Below, piece by piece: positions 1 to 7,904 of a stretch of 64,000 nt of DNA. Position numbers and translations under genes: made by a program. A model generated the notes under the pieces. The model made no database searches, had not been told where the DNA came from, and saw only the letters and a list, made by a program, of their open reading frames with translations. Position 1 is the first letter of the stretch; each line of letters starts with the position of its first letter. The stretch is from NCBI GenBank assembly GCA_963830775.1, contig CAWHNT010000009.1, positions 9,243 to 73,242 of the forward strand. Direction: 5' to 3'. This stretch comes from CAWHNT01 sp963830775. Its GTDB lineage: Bacteria > Pseudomonadota > Alphaproteobacteria > Geminicoccales > Geminicoccaceae.

Positions 1-104
1 AGCCTCGACCGTCTCCTTGCCCATGGCCTGCCAAAATCACAGAACTGAACAGCCCTGGTGCCCGATCGGCGCTTGTTCCGCCTGACAAGATCACCGGCTA
101 CCTG

Positions 105-437
105 TTGAGTACCTCCAGCAGGAAGGGCGCTCCAAAGGCCCGCTTCTTCTATCAGCATGGCTTTGGCCGAGAGAACTGGCAGGCTCTTGCCGCGGCTCTA
201 CGCGAGCACGCCCTCCATGCCCGCGTGTACCGTCAATGGGCGGACAAGTTCGGGCAGAGATATGACGCGGTAGGGCCGCTTACCACGCCGTCGGGCCGAA
301 CGATCATCATCGTTTCTGGGTGGATCATTGGGCAGGGCAGTTCCGATCCAAGGCTGATTACCGCCTACGGCGCAGAGAAGAACCGCATCGACTGGTTCAA
401 GAGTGAGGCTGAAGGTTTAACTGCGCCTGCGCAGTGA
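105..437 (+). CDS. DUF6883-like small protein, 5' end uncertain
   Basis: The protein resembles the DUF6883 family, which often sits at the C-terminus of toxin-like proteins or stands alone. The visible pattern is a YLLS segment, then KARFF, GFGRENW, a GRT strand, and a final LITAY motif. TTG at 105 is only the first conventional start. The same frame stays open to the left edge and reads PDKITGYLL just before it, which looks like part of the domain, so the true start lies upstream or the gene is the tail of a larger one. Function unknown; I assign family by pattern only. Confidence 0.5.
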   Translation: MSTSSRKGAPKARFFYQHGFGRENWQALAAALREHALHARVYRQWADKFGQRYDAVGPLTTPSGRTIIIVSGWIIGQGSSDPRLITAYGAEKNRIDWFKSEAEGLTAPAQ

Positions 438-525
438 GCTGCAGGAATATAAAGCGCCGCTGCGTGGGAGCTTCATGTCGCCGGCCGCTGTCGGCGGGCC
501 GACGTCGGGCACGGCGCCCCCGCTG

Positions 526-1317
526 CTACGCCGCCGCCCCTCGCAGGCGGCCCACTGTCTCCTGATGCACCCGGGTGTCACCCGCAGCAACTGCCTGCCC
601 GCTTGAGCTGAAGCCCAGCGCCTGCCCGTGCCAGTCGGTGATTCGGCCGCCGGCACCTTCGAGGACTGGCACCAGGGCCATGTAGTCGTAGGGCTCGAGA
701 TTGGCCTCGACGCAGAGGTCGGCGAAGCCGGCCGCCACGAGGCCGTAGGCGTAGCAGTCGCCGCCATAGAGCGGCAGGCGGACGGTGCCCTCGACCGCGG
801 CGAAGGCCTGGCGCTCCTGGTCGCTCTCGAACATGCGCGGGCTGGTGACGAAGAGGGTAGCGTCGCTCAAGCCCGGGCAGGAGCGGGTGCGGATCGGGCG
901 GCCGTTCCAGACGGCACCCTCGCCGTCGAGGCCGACCCAGCGCTCGCGCAGGATCGACTGGTCGATGATGCCGAGGACGGGGCGGCCTTCGTGGACGAGG
1001 GCGATGAGCGTGCCGAAGAGCGGGCGGCCGGTGATGAAGGACTTGGTGCCATCGATGGGATCGATGCACCAGACCAGCTCGGCATCGATCCGGTCCTGGC
1101 CGTGCTCCTCACCATAGATGCCGTGCGCGGGGTAGGCGGCGCGGATCAGATCGCGGATGACGGCCTCGGACTCGCGGTCGGCGATGGTGACCGGGCTCTG
1201 GTCGGGCTTGGTCTCGATGGTGACGGGGGTGCGGAAGTAGCGCCGCTGGACCTCGCCCGCGGCATCTGCCAGCCGGTGCGCCAGACCTTCGAACTCGCGC
1301 CAGCGCTGGCCCGGCAT
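526..1317 (-). CDS. hisN: Histidinol-phosphatase, inositol monophosphatase family
   Basis: A 263-residue Mg-dependent phosphatase of the inositol monophosphatase fold. The metal site is visible as GEEHG (Glu70/Glu71) and DPIDGTKSF (from Asp86), and a late EPYDYMA motif supplies the third aspartate region. Among IMPase subfamilies, the YGGDCYAYGL and EPYDYMALVPVLEGAGG pattern fits the HisN type, which dephosphorylates histidinol phosphate in histidine synthesis. A general inositol or nucleotide phosphatase role cannot be excluded. Its ATG overlaps the stop of the upstream cytochrome c gene (TGATG), so the two are probably translationally coupled. Confidence 0.85.
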   Translation of the reverse strand: MPGQRWREFEGLAHRLADAAGEVQRRYFRTPVTIETKPDQSPVTIADRESEAVIRDLIRAAYPAHGIYGEEHGQDRIDAELVWCIDPIDGTKSFITGRPLFGTLIALVHEGRPVLGIIDQSILRERWVGLDGEGAVWNGRPIRTRSCPGLSDATLFVTSPRMFESDQERQAFAAVEGTVRLPLYGGDCYAYGLVAAGFADLCVEANLEPYDYMALVPVLEGAGGRITDWHGQALGFSSSGQAVAAGDTRVHQETVGRLRGAAA

Positions 1318-1865
1318 CAGCCGGGCGGCGGCAGCGGCTCGGGGCTATCGGCCAGGGAGTGCAGATAGAGGATGATGTCGGCCCGGTCGGTTTCCTTGGC
1401 CAGGCCGGCGAAGCTCATCTTGGTGCCGGCAATGTAGCCCTTCGGGCTCTTCAGGAACTGACTGAGTGCCTCATAGTCCCAGTTGCCGCCGTGGGAGGCC
1501 ATCGGGTCCGAGTAGGCGAAGCCCTCATGCTTGCCGACCGGACGGTTGACCACGCCCCAGAGCCCAGGGCCGACCTTGTTCGCCCCGCCTTTGTCGAAGC
1601 TGTGGCAGGCGCCGCACTTCTTGGCCACGGCGGCACCGTTCTCGACGTTGGCTGCCGCCAGAAGCGCACCGATCGGCTTCTCGGGCTCGGCCGCGGGCTC
1701 GGCCCCGCCGGCACCCTCACCCTCCGGCAGGGCGATCTTGTAGACCGGTTCCTCCAGCTCGTGCGGCTGGTAGATGATGCGCGAGAAATTGCCGGCAGCC
1801 GAGGCGATGATGCCTGCGGTGAGGATTGCCGCCATGAGCTTGGTGCCTTCGAGCGAGCCCGCCAT
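1317..1865 (-). CDS. Membrane-anchored class I cytochrome c (CycM-like)
   Basis: A 182-residue cytochrome c held in the inner membrane by an N-terminal hydrophobic segment (about residues 10-30), followed by a Pro/Glu/Ala-rich linker. Heme c attaches at CGACH (about residues 84-88), and the distal Met ligand is in GTKMSF (about residue 150). This architecture matches CycM/cytochrome c552, which carries electrons from the bc1 complex to the aa3 oxidase encoded near 21-28 kb. I chose the internal ATG at 1865, preceded by a GAAAGG stretch, over a longer ATG at 1928 that would place a charged peptide before the anchor. Confidence 0.85.
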   Translation of the reverse strand: MAGSLEGTKLMAAILTAGIIASAAGNFSRIIYQPHELEEPVYKIALPEGEGAGGAEPAAEPEKPIGALLAAANVENGAAVAKKCGACHSFDKGGANKVGPGLWGVVNRPVGKHEGFAYSDPMASHGGNWDYEALSQFLKSPKGYIAGTKMSFAGLAKETDRADIILYLHSLADSPEPLPPPG

Positions 1866-2033
1866 GCCTGCCTTTCGTCCCTCTTGCCGCCCCAGGGCAG
1901 GAGCGGATCGGCACCTGTTGCCTTGCACGCCCTGCGGCCGGTCGGTAGACCACGGTCCGCACCGGCGTCAAGGCGGGTGCCCTGGTAAGCCGTTGATCCC
2001 GTGTGGGTGAGTATGGGTGGGGTGGCCCCGCGA

Positions 2034-2792
2034 ATGGCCGATGACAAAAGGTCGCGCACGGTCGTCCTGATCCCGGCCCGGCTCGCGGCCACGCGCCTGC
2101 CCGACAAGCCGCTGCTCCCGATCGCCGGCCTGCCGATGATCGTCCATGTCTGGCGACGGGCGGTGGAGGCCGATCTCGGCCCCGTCGTGGTGGCCTGTGC
2201 CGAGCAGGTGATCGCGGATGCCGTGCGCGCCGCCGGCGGCGAAGCCGTGCTCACCGACCCCGCCCTCCCCTCCGGCACCGACCGCATCCACCAGGCGCTG
2301 GGCCGGCTCGACCCGGAGCGGCGCTACGAGCTCGTGGTCAACGTGCAGGGCGACCTGCCGGTCCTGGAGCCTGCCGCCCTGCGCCGGGTGGTGGAGCCGA
2401 TCCGGCTGCTCGGCACCGACATGGGCACCCTGGCCTCGCCGACCGAGGACGAGGAGGAGCGCGCCAATCCCAACGTCGTGAAGGCCGTGGCGAGCTTCAC
2501 GGAAGAGGATCCGACGCTCGGCCGCGCCCTCTACTTCACCCGGGCGACGGCACCGACCGGCCCGGGGCCGGTCTGGCACCATATCGGCATCTACGCCTAC
2601 ACCCGCGCCGCGCTGGAGCGCTTCGCCACCCTGCGGCCCAGCCCGCTCGAGCGGCGCGAGCGGCTGGAGCAGTTGCGGGCACTCGAGAACGGCATGACCA
2701 TCGGCGTCCGCCTCGTCGACACGGTGCCGTTCGGCGTCGACACCCCGGCCGACCTCGAGCGGGCGCGCGCCATCCTGGAGCAGCAAGCTTGA
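2034..2792 (+). CDS. kdsB: 3-deoxy-manno-octulosonate cytidylyltransferase
   Basis: CMP-Kdo synthetase activates Kdo with CTP for lipid A core assembly. The N-terminal nucleotide-binding signature is IPARLAATRLPDKPL, with VVNVQGDLP in the middle and the conserved GIYAY strand later. Starting at ATG 2034 gives about 252 residues, the usual family length. GTG 2001 or ATG 2013 would add a short non-conserved leader. It is transcribed divergently from the cytochrome c gene and its stop overlaps the pheA start. Kdo supply is also represented by kdsD at 43.7 kb. Confidence 0.93.
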   Translation: MADDKRSRTVVLIPARLAATRLPDKPLLPIAGLPMIVHVWRRAVEADLGPVVVACAEQVIADAVRAAGGEAVLTDPALPSGTDRIHQALGRLDPERRYELVVNVQGDLPVLEPAALRRVVEPIRLLGTDMGTLASPTEDEEERANPNVVKAVASFTEEDPTLGRALYFTRATAPTGPGPVWHHIGIYAYTRAALERFATLRPSPLERRERLEQLRALENGMTIGVRLVDTVPFGVDTPADLERARAILEQQA

Positions 2793-3664
2793 CCACGACC
2801 GACACCGGCCCGGCCGAGCCCGAGCGCACGATCGCCTTCCAGGGTGTCCCCGGCGCCTACTCGCACATGGCCTGCCGGCAGGCGCTGCCGGAGCTCCTGC
2901 CGCTCCCCTGCCACTCCTTCGAGGACGCGTTCGCGGCCGTGCGCGAGGGCCGGGCCCGGCTCGCCATGATCCCGGTCGACAACTCGGTGGCGGGCCGCGT
3001 CGCCGACGTGCACCACCTGCTGCCGCGCGGCGGCCTGCACATCGTGGGCGAGCATTTCGTCCGCGTCAGCCACAACCTCCTGGGCGTGCAGGGTGCGACG
3101 CTGGAGACGGTGCGGACCGTCGAGAGCCACGTCCACGCGCTGGGCCAGTGCCGCGACTTCATCCGCGCCTGCGGCTACAGGGCCCGGATCGCCGCCGACA
3201 CGGCCGGTGCCGCCGCCGACGTCGCGGCCGCGGGCGACCCCACCAGGGCCGCCATCGCCTCGCGCCTCGCGGCCGAGATCTACGGCCTGCAGATCCTGAA
3301 GTCCGGCATCGAGGACGCCGAGCACAACACCACCCGCTTCCTGGTCCTCGCCCGCGAGCCCCGCCACCCGGGCCCGAACGACGGCCCCTCGATCACGACC
3401 TTCGCGTTCCGGGTCCGCAACCGCCCGGCCGCCCTCTACAAGGCCCTGGGCGGGTTCGCGACCAACAGCGTGAACATGATCAAGCTCGAGAGCTATCTCG
3501 ACAACGCGTTCACGCAGGCCGCGTTCTATGCCGACATCATGGGGCATCCGGCGCATGAGAACGTCAGGCTGGCGTTCGAGGAGCTCAGGTTCTTCTCGCA
3601 CCATGTGGAGGTGCTGGGCGTGTACCCGGCGGACCCGTTCAGGGAGCGGGTGAATGCGATATGA
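2789..3664 (+). CDS. pheA: Prephenate dehydratase
   Basis: Converts prephenate to phenylpyruvate in phenylalanine synthesis. The dehydratase domain starts with FQGVPGAYS and carries the DNSVAGRV loop and the catalytic TRF motif. A C-terminal ACT domain (from about residue 195, with the KLESY variant of the ESRP motif) should mediate feedback by phenylalanine. There is no chorismate mutase domain, as is usual in Alphaproteobacteria. The start is TTG at 2789, overlapping the kdsB stop in a TTGA arrangement, which argues for coupled translation. Confidence 0.92.
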   Translation: MTTTDTGPAEPERTIAFQGVPGAYSHMACRQALPELLPLPCHSFEDAFAAVREGRARLAMIPVDNSVAGRVADVHHLLPRGGLHIVGEHFVRVSHNLLGVQGATLETVRTVESHVHALGQCRDFIRACGYRARIAADTAGAAADVAAAGDPTRAAIASRLAAEIYGLQILKSGIEDAEHNTTRFLVLAREPRHPGPNDGPSITTFAFRVRNRPAALYKALGGFATNSVNMIKLESYLDNAFTQAAFYADIMGHPAHENVRLAFEELRFFSHHVEVLGVYPADPFRERVNAI

Positions 3665-3667
3665 CGA

Positions 3668-4105
3668 ATGCCCGGCCGCGTGACGACCGGCACGGAGCGA
3701 CTTGTCTTCGTAAGCCACGCAGGTGACGATACCTGGATCGCGAAGCAGATCGCCCGTGGCATCACGGAGGCGGGCGCCCGGCCCTTTCTCGACGAGGCGG
3801 ATGTCGATGTTGGTGCCGAGTTCGAAGAGGACATCCGTGAGTTTCTGGAACAGGCGCACGAGCTCGTGGTGCTAATCACACCGCAGTCGCTGACTCGTCC
3901 CTATGTTTGGGCCGAGATCGGCGCCGCATGGATCCGCCGGATCCCGATCGTGGCGGTGCTGCACGGAGTTTCGCCGGCCGAGTTTCAGATGGTCCCTGGT
4001 GCGCCCATATTCGTGAAGAAGCGTAGCCCGATCAGGCTGAATGACATCGATGTCTACTTTGAGCAGCTCGCCAGGCGCGTGACCACGGAGACGAACGATG
4101 GCTGA
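3668..4105 (+). CDS. Single TIR-domain protein (first of tandem pair)
   Basis: A 145-residue protein consisting almost entirely of one TIR domain. Visible elements are the first strand and box 1 (LVFVSHAGDD), the PFLDEADV region equivalent to the BB loop, and YVWAEIGAAW, whose Glu83 sits where catalytic TIR NADases carry their active-site glutamate. Bacterial TIR proteins often cleave NAD in antiphage defence or signalling; that role here is inference. It lies 3 bp after pheA and overlaps the next TIR gene by 8 bp. By eye its codon choice is less GC-biased than that of pheA, which suggests acquisition. Confidence 0.85.
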   Translation: MPGRVTTGTERLVFVSHAGDDTWIAKQIARGITEAGARPFLDEADVDVGAEFEEDIREFLEQAHELVVLITPQSLTRPYVWAEIGAAWIRRIPIVAVLHGVSPAEFQMVPGAPIFVKKRSPIRLNDIDVYFEQLARRVTTETNDG

Positions 4106-4529
4106 ACAGAATGGTAGCCTGCCTGTCTTCATCTCGTACGCTCGCGCGGACGTATCGCTAGCGCGCAAGCTGTCGCGGACCATTGCCGAGGCAGGACTGC
4201 GGCCATGGCTAGACCTCGACGAGATCCGAGGAAACGATCAGTGGGAAGAGCGCCTGGAGCAAGCTCTTCGCGATGCGCGCATCCTTGTTGTCCTGCTGAC
4301 GCCAGCAAGCGCCCAATCTCCTTCGATCTTCTTCGAGGTCGGCGCGGCGGTCGCAGACCATAAGACGATCATCCCGGTCTTGTCGGAGGACATGGAGGCA
4401 GCCGATATGCCGGCGTTCCTCCGCGAGTTCCATTGGGTGAGGGCATCGAAGGATCCTGAGGACGGAGCGCTGATTGCGCGGGCCATCAAGTCCGCAGCCG
4501 CAGGTATTTCGGGGCCGGTGTCGCATTAG
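4098..4529 (+). CDS. Single TIR-domain protein (second of tandem pair)
   Basis: A 143-residue, one-domain TIR protein. It begins PVFISYARAD, has the RPWLDLDEI loop, and carries FFEVGAAVADHK with Glu80 at the catalytic position. It differs clearly from its neighbour: the conserved Trp before the glutamate is Phe here, and the C-terminal helix is distinct. The ATG lies inside the end of the first TIR gene (8 bp overlap ATGGCTGA), so the two are almost certainly one transcript and may form a heteromer. No ThsA-like effector or other defence gene is adjacent. Function unproven. Confidence 0.85.
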   Translation: MAEQNGSLPVFISYARADVSLARKLSRTIAEAGLRPWLDLDEIRGNDQWEERLEQALRDARILVVLLTPASAQSPSIFFEVGAAVADHKTIIPVLSEDMEAADMPAFLREFHWVRASKDPEDGALIARAIKSAAAGISGPVSH

Positions 4530-4624
4530 CGAATTTCGAGATCATGAGGGTCACGGTGTCTGCGCTTGACCGCCTCTTCCGGTATCGTGACCATCTTGCG
4601 CCTCACTGTCGGAGGGTCCACCCG

Positions 4625-5471
4625 ATGCGCCTCCCAGGAATCATTTTCCTGATTTCCGCCGCGCTTGCCTGCGGAAGCCCAGCCTGGGCGGAAGCACGGT
4701 GGGAGACCCTGCCGCCCACGCCCAGCCTGCCCGAGCCCGTGCGCAGCGGCACGGCGGCGGTGAACGGGATCAAGCTCTGGTATGCCGTCTTCGGCCAGGG
4801 CGAGCCGGTGGTCCTCGTGCATGGCGGGCTCGGCAACTCCGACTATTGGGGGCTTCAGGTCCCGGAGCTGGCGAAGCGCTACCAGGTGGTCGTGCTCGAC
4901 AGCCGCGGCCATGGCAGGAGCACGCGGACCGAGACGCCGATCGGCTACGACCTGATGGCGTCCGACGTGCTGGCGCTCATGGACGAGCTCGGCATTGCCA
5001 AGGCCGCGCTCGTGGGCTGGAGCGACGGGGCGATCATCGGGCTCGACATCGCGATCCGGCATCCGGAGCGGCTGACGAAACTGTTCGCCTTTGCCGCCAA
5101 CTCGGACCCGTCGGGGGTGAAGGACGTGAGCCAGAGCCCGGTCTTCACCGCCTATGTCGAGCGCGCCTCGAAGGAGTACGAGAAGCTCTCGCCGACGCCC
5201 TGCCGAGTTCAAGCCGTTCCTCGACAATATCAGCAACATGTGGGCGACCGAGCCGCACTTCAGCGACGAGCAGCTGCGGGCGATCACGGTGCCGACCTGG
5301 ATCGTCGACGCCGACCGGGACGAGGCCATCAAGCGCGAGGACACGGACCATATGGCCGCCCTCATCCCCGGTGCGGGCGAGCTGATCCTGCCGGCCGTCA
5401 GCCACTTCGCCTTCATCCAGGATCCGGCGTTCTTCAACGAGGCGCTGCTGAGCTTCCTGGCCGGGAACTGA
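4625..5471 (+). pseudogene. Secreted alpha/beta hydrolase, one frameshift
   Basis: The restored protein is about 282 residues. It has a signal peptide ending near AWAEA, the oxyanion segment HGGLGNSDYW, GHGRS, and nucleophile elbow GWSDG; after the frameshift come the acid (DADRDE) and base (SHFAF) segments. It would be a periplasmic alpha/beta hydrolase of unknown substrate. Around position 5205 an extra base moves the reading frame, and the downstream half (EFKPFLDNISNMW...) continues in the +1 frame to the stop at 5471. The start at 4625 follows a GGAGG site nine bases upstream. It may be intact in reality if the extra base is a sequence error. Confidence 0.75.
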
Positions 5472-5478
5472 GGGCAGG

Positions 5479-5997
5479 CTATCGCCGCATCGCCCCGTCC
5501 CGCGCCTCGGACCAGCCGCATTCCCAGGCGAGATGGTCGGCGCTGTCGGTGGGGTGGGGGTTGTCGCCGAAGGACTGGCCCTCGTTGAAGGCGCGCAGGC
5601 CCGCCTCGAAGGCGGAGAGGTGCGGGTCCTCCTTGGGCTCCGGGCGGCGCTGGGCCGCGACGTAGGCGCGGAACTCGGGGAAGGCGAGGAGGACGGACTG
5701 GTCGACGCCGCCGGGGTGGTTGGCGAGGAGCACGGCACCCCGGTCGGTAAGCTCGAAGCCCTCGCCGTCAAGGCAGGTGATGGCGCCAGCGCCGGCCAGG
5801 CGGTCGATCGCCTTGCCGAGGCGCCGGCGCAGCTCGACCTCGAACCATGCGGGCACGGGCTCGCGTGCTGCGGCCAGATGGTCCAGCAGCACGGTCAGAG
5901 CCCCGGGAAGGCCCGCCGGCCCCTCGTGCGCTGCCCGCAGGATGGCCAGCATCAGATCGGCTTCGTGCAGAAGCACAGGCTCTTCATCTACGACCAA
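5479..5997 (-). CDS. Winged-helix plus RMF-like protein
   Basis: A 172-residue protein I do not recognise as a named family. Residues about 10-95 look like a small winged-helix module (ELRRRLGKAIDRLAGAGAI followed by a LTDRG wing). Residues about 128-167 resemble ribosome modulation factor/CrpP-like proteins: an AFEAGLRAFNEG helix, then NPHP, then AWECGWSEARDG. RMF-like peptides are usually stand-alone and 50-70 residues, so the pairing is unusual. The start appears to be TTG at 5997 after a GGGGA stretch; no ATG lies upstream in frame. It is downstream of rimO on the same strand. Confidence 0.6.
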   Translation of the reverse strand: MVVDEEPVLLHEADLMLAILRAAHEGPAGLPGALTVLLDHLAAAREPVPAWFEVELRRRLGKAIDRLAGAGAITCLDGEGFELTDRGAVLLANHPGGVDQSVLLAFPEFRAYVAAQRRPEPKEDPHLSAFEAGLRAFNEGQSFGDNPHPTDSADHLAWECGWSEARDGAMRR

Positions 5998-6062
5998 GGC
6001 AGGTCCCCGCGACTGTCCAGGTTTCCCAAACGAGAGTCGCCGAGCCCTCTTGCAAGTTCCAT

Positions 6063-6080
6063 TCCCGCGGCATCGCGGGA
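6063..6080 (-). terminator. Perfect hairpin after rimO
   Basis: Seven base pairs, TCCCGCG against CGCGGGA with a 4-nt loop GCAT, lie 28 bases past the rimO stop. There is no T-rich tract after it on the minus strand, so it is a weak intrinsic terminator at best, or an mRNA 3'-end stabiliser ahead of the RMF-like gene. Confidence 0.4.
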
Positions 6081-6107
6081 GCGGGCCAAGCTCAGGGAGA
6101 CTGCCGC

Positions 6108-7475
6108 TCAGGATGCCAGGCGGGCGGTCAGATCGTAGGCATCGCTGGCCGTGACCTCGACCAGTGCCATGTCGCCGGGATCGAGGCTGCCGCCGTCCAG
6201 GATCAGCACGCTGCCGTCGACCTCGGGCGCATCGCCCTTGCTGCGGCCGACGGCCTTCCCGTCATCGACCCCGTCGACGATGACCTCGATCCGGCGCCCG
6301 ACCTTGGCGGCGAGACGGGCCGAGGAGATCGCCTGCTGGTGCTCCATCAGGCGGGCGTAGCGCTCCTCCTTCACCTCCTCCGGCACCGCACCCGGCAGGT
6401 CGTTGGCGGGAGCGCCCTCGACCGGCTCGTAGGTGAAGCAGCCGACGCGGTCGATCTGGGCTTCGCTGAGCCAGTCGAGGAGGAAGCGGAAGTCGGCCTC
6501 GGTCTCGCCGGGGAAGCCGACGATGAAGGTCGAGCGGAGCGTGAGGTCGGGGCAGAGCTCGCGCCAGCGGTGGATCCGGTCCAGCACCCGCATCTGGTTG
6601 GCGGGGCGGCGCATGGCCTTCAGGACCGTGGGTGCTGCATGCTGGAAGGGGATGTCGAGATAGGGGAGGATCCGGCCCTCCGCCATCAGCGGGATCACCT
6701 CGTCGACATGCGGGTAGGGGTAGACGTAATGCAGCCGCACCCAGGCGCCGAGCTGGCCCAAGGCATGGCAGAGATCGAGGAAGCGGGCGCGGACCTCGCC
6801 GCCGTGCCAGGGGCTGGCGGCGTAGCGGATGTCGGTGCCGTAAGCGCTGGTGTCCTGGGAGATGACCAGAAGCTCGCGCACGCCGGCGCCTACCAGCGCC
6901 TCGGCCTCGGCCAGCACGTCGGCGGCGGGCCTGGAGACGAGATCGCCGCGGAGCTTGGGGATGATGCAGAAGCTGCAGCGGTTGTTGCAGCCTTCGGAAA
7001 TCTTCAGATACGCATAGTGCTTCGGCGTGAGGCGGAGCCCTTGCGCCGGGACAAGGTCGAGAAAGGGTGCGTGCGGCGGCGGGACCGCCGCGTGCACGGC
7101 CTCCAGCACGGCGTCGTACTGGTGCGGGCCGGTGACCGCCAGCACCTTGGGGTGGGCGGCGCGGATGGCCGCGGGATCGGCACCGAGGCAGCCGGTGACC
7201 ACCACCTTGCCGTTCTCGACGATCGCCTCGCCGATCGCCTCCAGGGATTCGGCCCGGGCGCTGACCAGGAAGCCGCAGGTGTTGACGACCACCACGTCGG
7301 CACCCTGGTAGTCGGGGGCGATCTCGTAGCCCTCGGTGCGCAGCCGGGTGAGGATGCGCTCGGAATCGACCAGCGCCTTGGCGCAGCCGAGGCTGACGAA
7401 GCCGACGCGCGGCGGCTGCTTCGTGCGGGAGCGCGCGCGAGGTGCGCGCTGGCGGAGACTGGTGGCGACAGGCAT
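6108..7475 (-). CDS. rimO: Ribosomal protein uS12 methylthiotransferase
   Basis: RimO adds a methylthio group to an aspartate of ribosomal protein S12. The 455-residue product has all three parts. The N-terminal methylthiotransferase domain has cysteines at SLGCAK (31), NTCGF (67) and TGCLG (96). The radical SAM core has CNNRCSFC (163/167/170). A C-terminal TRAM domain follows from about residue 385. SLGCAK plus the LRGDLVSRP segment favours RimO over MiaB. I start at ATG 7475; the open frame extends upstream to 7640 but that part is antisense to the ModE gene and not conserved. Confidence 0.92.
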   Translation of the reverse strand: MPVATSLRQRAPRARSRTKQPPRVGFVSLGCAKALVDSERILTRLRTEGYEIAPDYQGADVVVVNTCGFLVSARAESLEAIGEAIVENGKVVVTGCLGADPAAIRAAHPKVLAVTGPHQYDAVLEAVHAAVPPPHAPFLDLVPAQGLRLTPKHYAYLKISEGCNNRCSFCIIPKLRGDLVSRPAADVLAEAEALVGAGVRELLVISQDTSAYGTDIRYAASPWHGGEVRARFLDLCHALGQLGAWVRLHYVYPYPHVDEVIPLMAEGRILPYLDIPFQHAAPTVLKAMRRPANQMRVLDRIHRWRELCPDLTLRSTFIVGFPGETEADFRFLLDWLSEAQIDRVGCFTYEPVEGAPANDLPGAVPEEVKEERYARLMEHQQAISSARLAAKVGRRIEVIVDGVDDGKAVGRSKGDAPEVDGSVLILDGGSLDPGDMALVEVTASDAYDLTARLAS

Positions 7476-7498
7476 GGCGCCTCTATACGCTGGCCGGC

Positions 7499-7846
7499 AT
7501 GGCGAGGCTATCGATCCGGATCGACTTCGCGCCCGGCGGCCGCCTGGGCCCCGGCAAGATCGCGCTCCTCGAGCGCATCGCCGCCACCGGCTCGATCTCG
7601 GCCGCGGGCCGGGCGATGGGCATGTCCTACCGCCGGGCATGGCTCCTGGTCGAGGCGTTGAACGGCCAGTTCCGCGAGCCCGTGGTCGCGACCCAGACCG
7701 GCGGCAGCCATGGCGGCGGGGCGGTGCTCACCCCGTTCGGCAACGAGCTTGTGGCAACCTATCGCACGCTCGAACGCGAGCTGCACGACAGCGCCGCGGA
7801 GCGCTTGGCAGGGCTCGAGGACCGGGCCCGGCGCGAAACGGATTGA
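7499..7846 (+). CDS. ModE-type HTH regulator without molybdate-binding domain
   Basis: A 115-residue LysR-type winged-helix protein of the ModE N-terminal class, with helices GKIALLERIAATGSISAAGRAMGMSYRRAW. It ends before any TOBE/Mop domain, so it cannot bind molybdate as full ModE does; such short forms are common beside mod operons. It lies just ahead of modABC and divergent from rimO with only 23 bp between starts. A palindrome resembling a Mo-box lies between it and modA. It probably regulates the mod genes; the signal is unknown. Confidence 0.8.
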   Translation: MARLSIRIDFAPGGRLGPGKIALLERIAATGSISAAGRAMGMSYRRAWLLVEALNGQFREPVVATQTGGSHGGGAVLTPFGNELVATYRTLERELHDSAAERLAGLEDRARRETD

Positions 7847-7860
7847 CCGGCTGTGGCCTG

Positions 7861-7884
7861 CGATATATCCGCTTGGGAATAACG
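7861..7884. promoter_or_regulatory. Candidate ModE operator (Mo-box) ahead of modA
   Basis: An imperfect inverted repeat: CGATATATCC, 4-bp spacer, GGGAATAACG. Seven of ten positions pair, and the outer CGnTAT/ATAACG halves match the general form of known Mo-boxes. It begins 14 bp after the regulator stop and ends 20 bp before modA, upstream of the AGGAGG site at 7889-7894. It is AT-rich against a very GC-rich background. The binding assignment is inference. Confidence 0.5.
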
Positions 7885-7904
7885 TTTCAGGAGGGCCATT
7901 CGCG

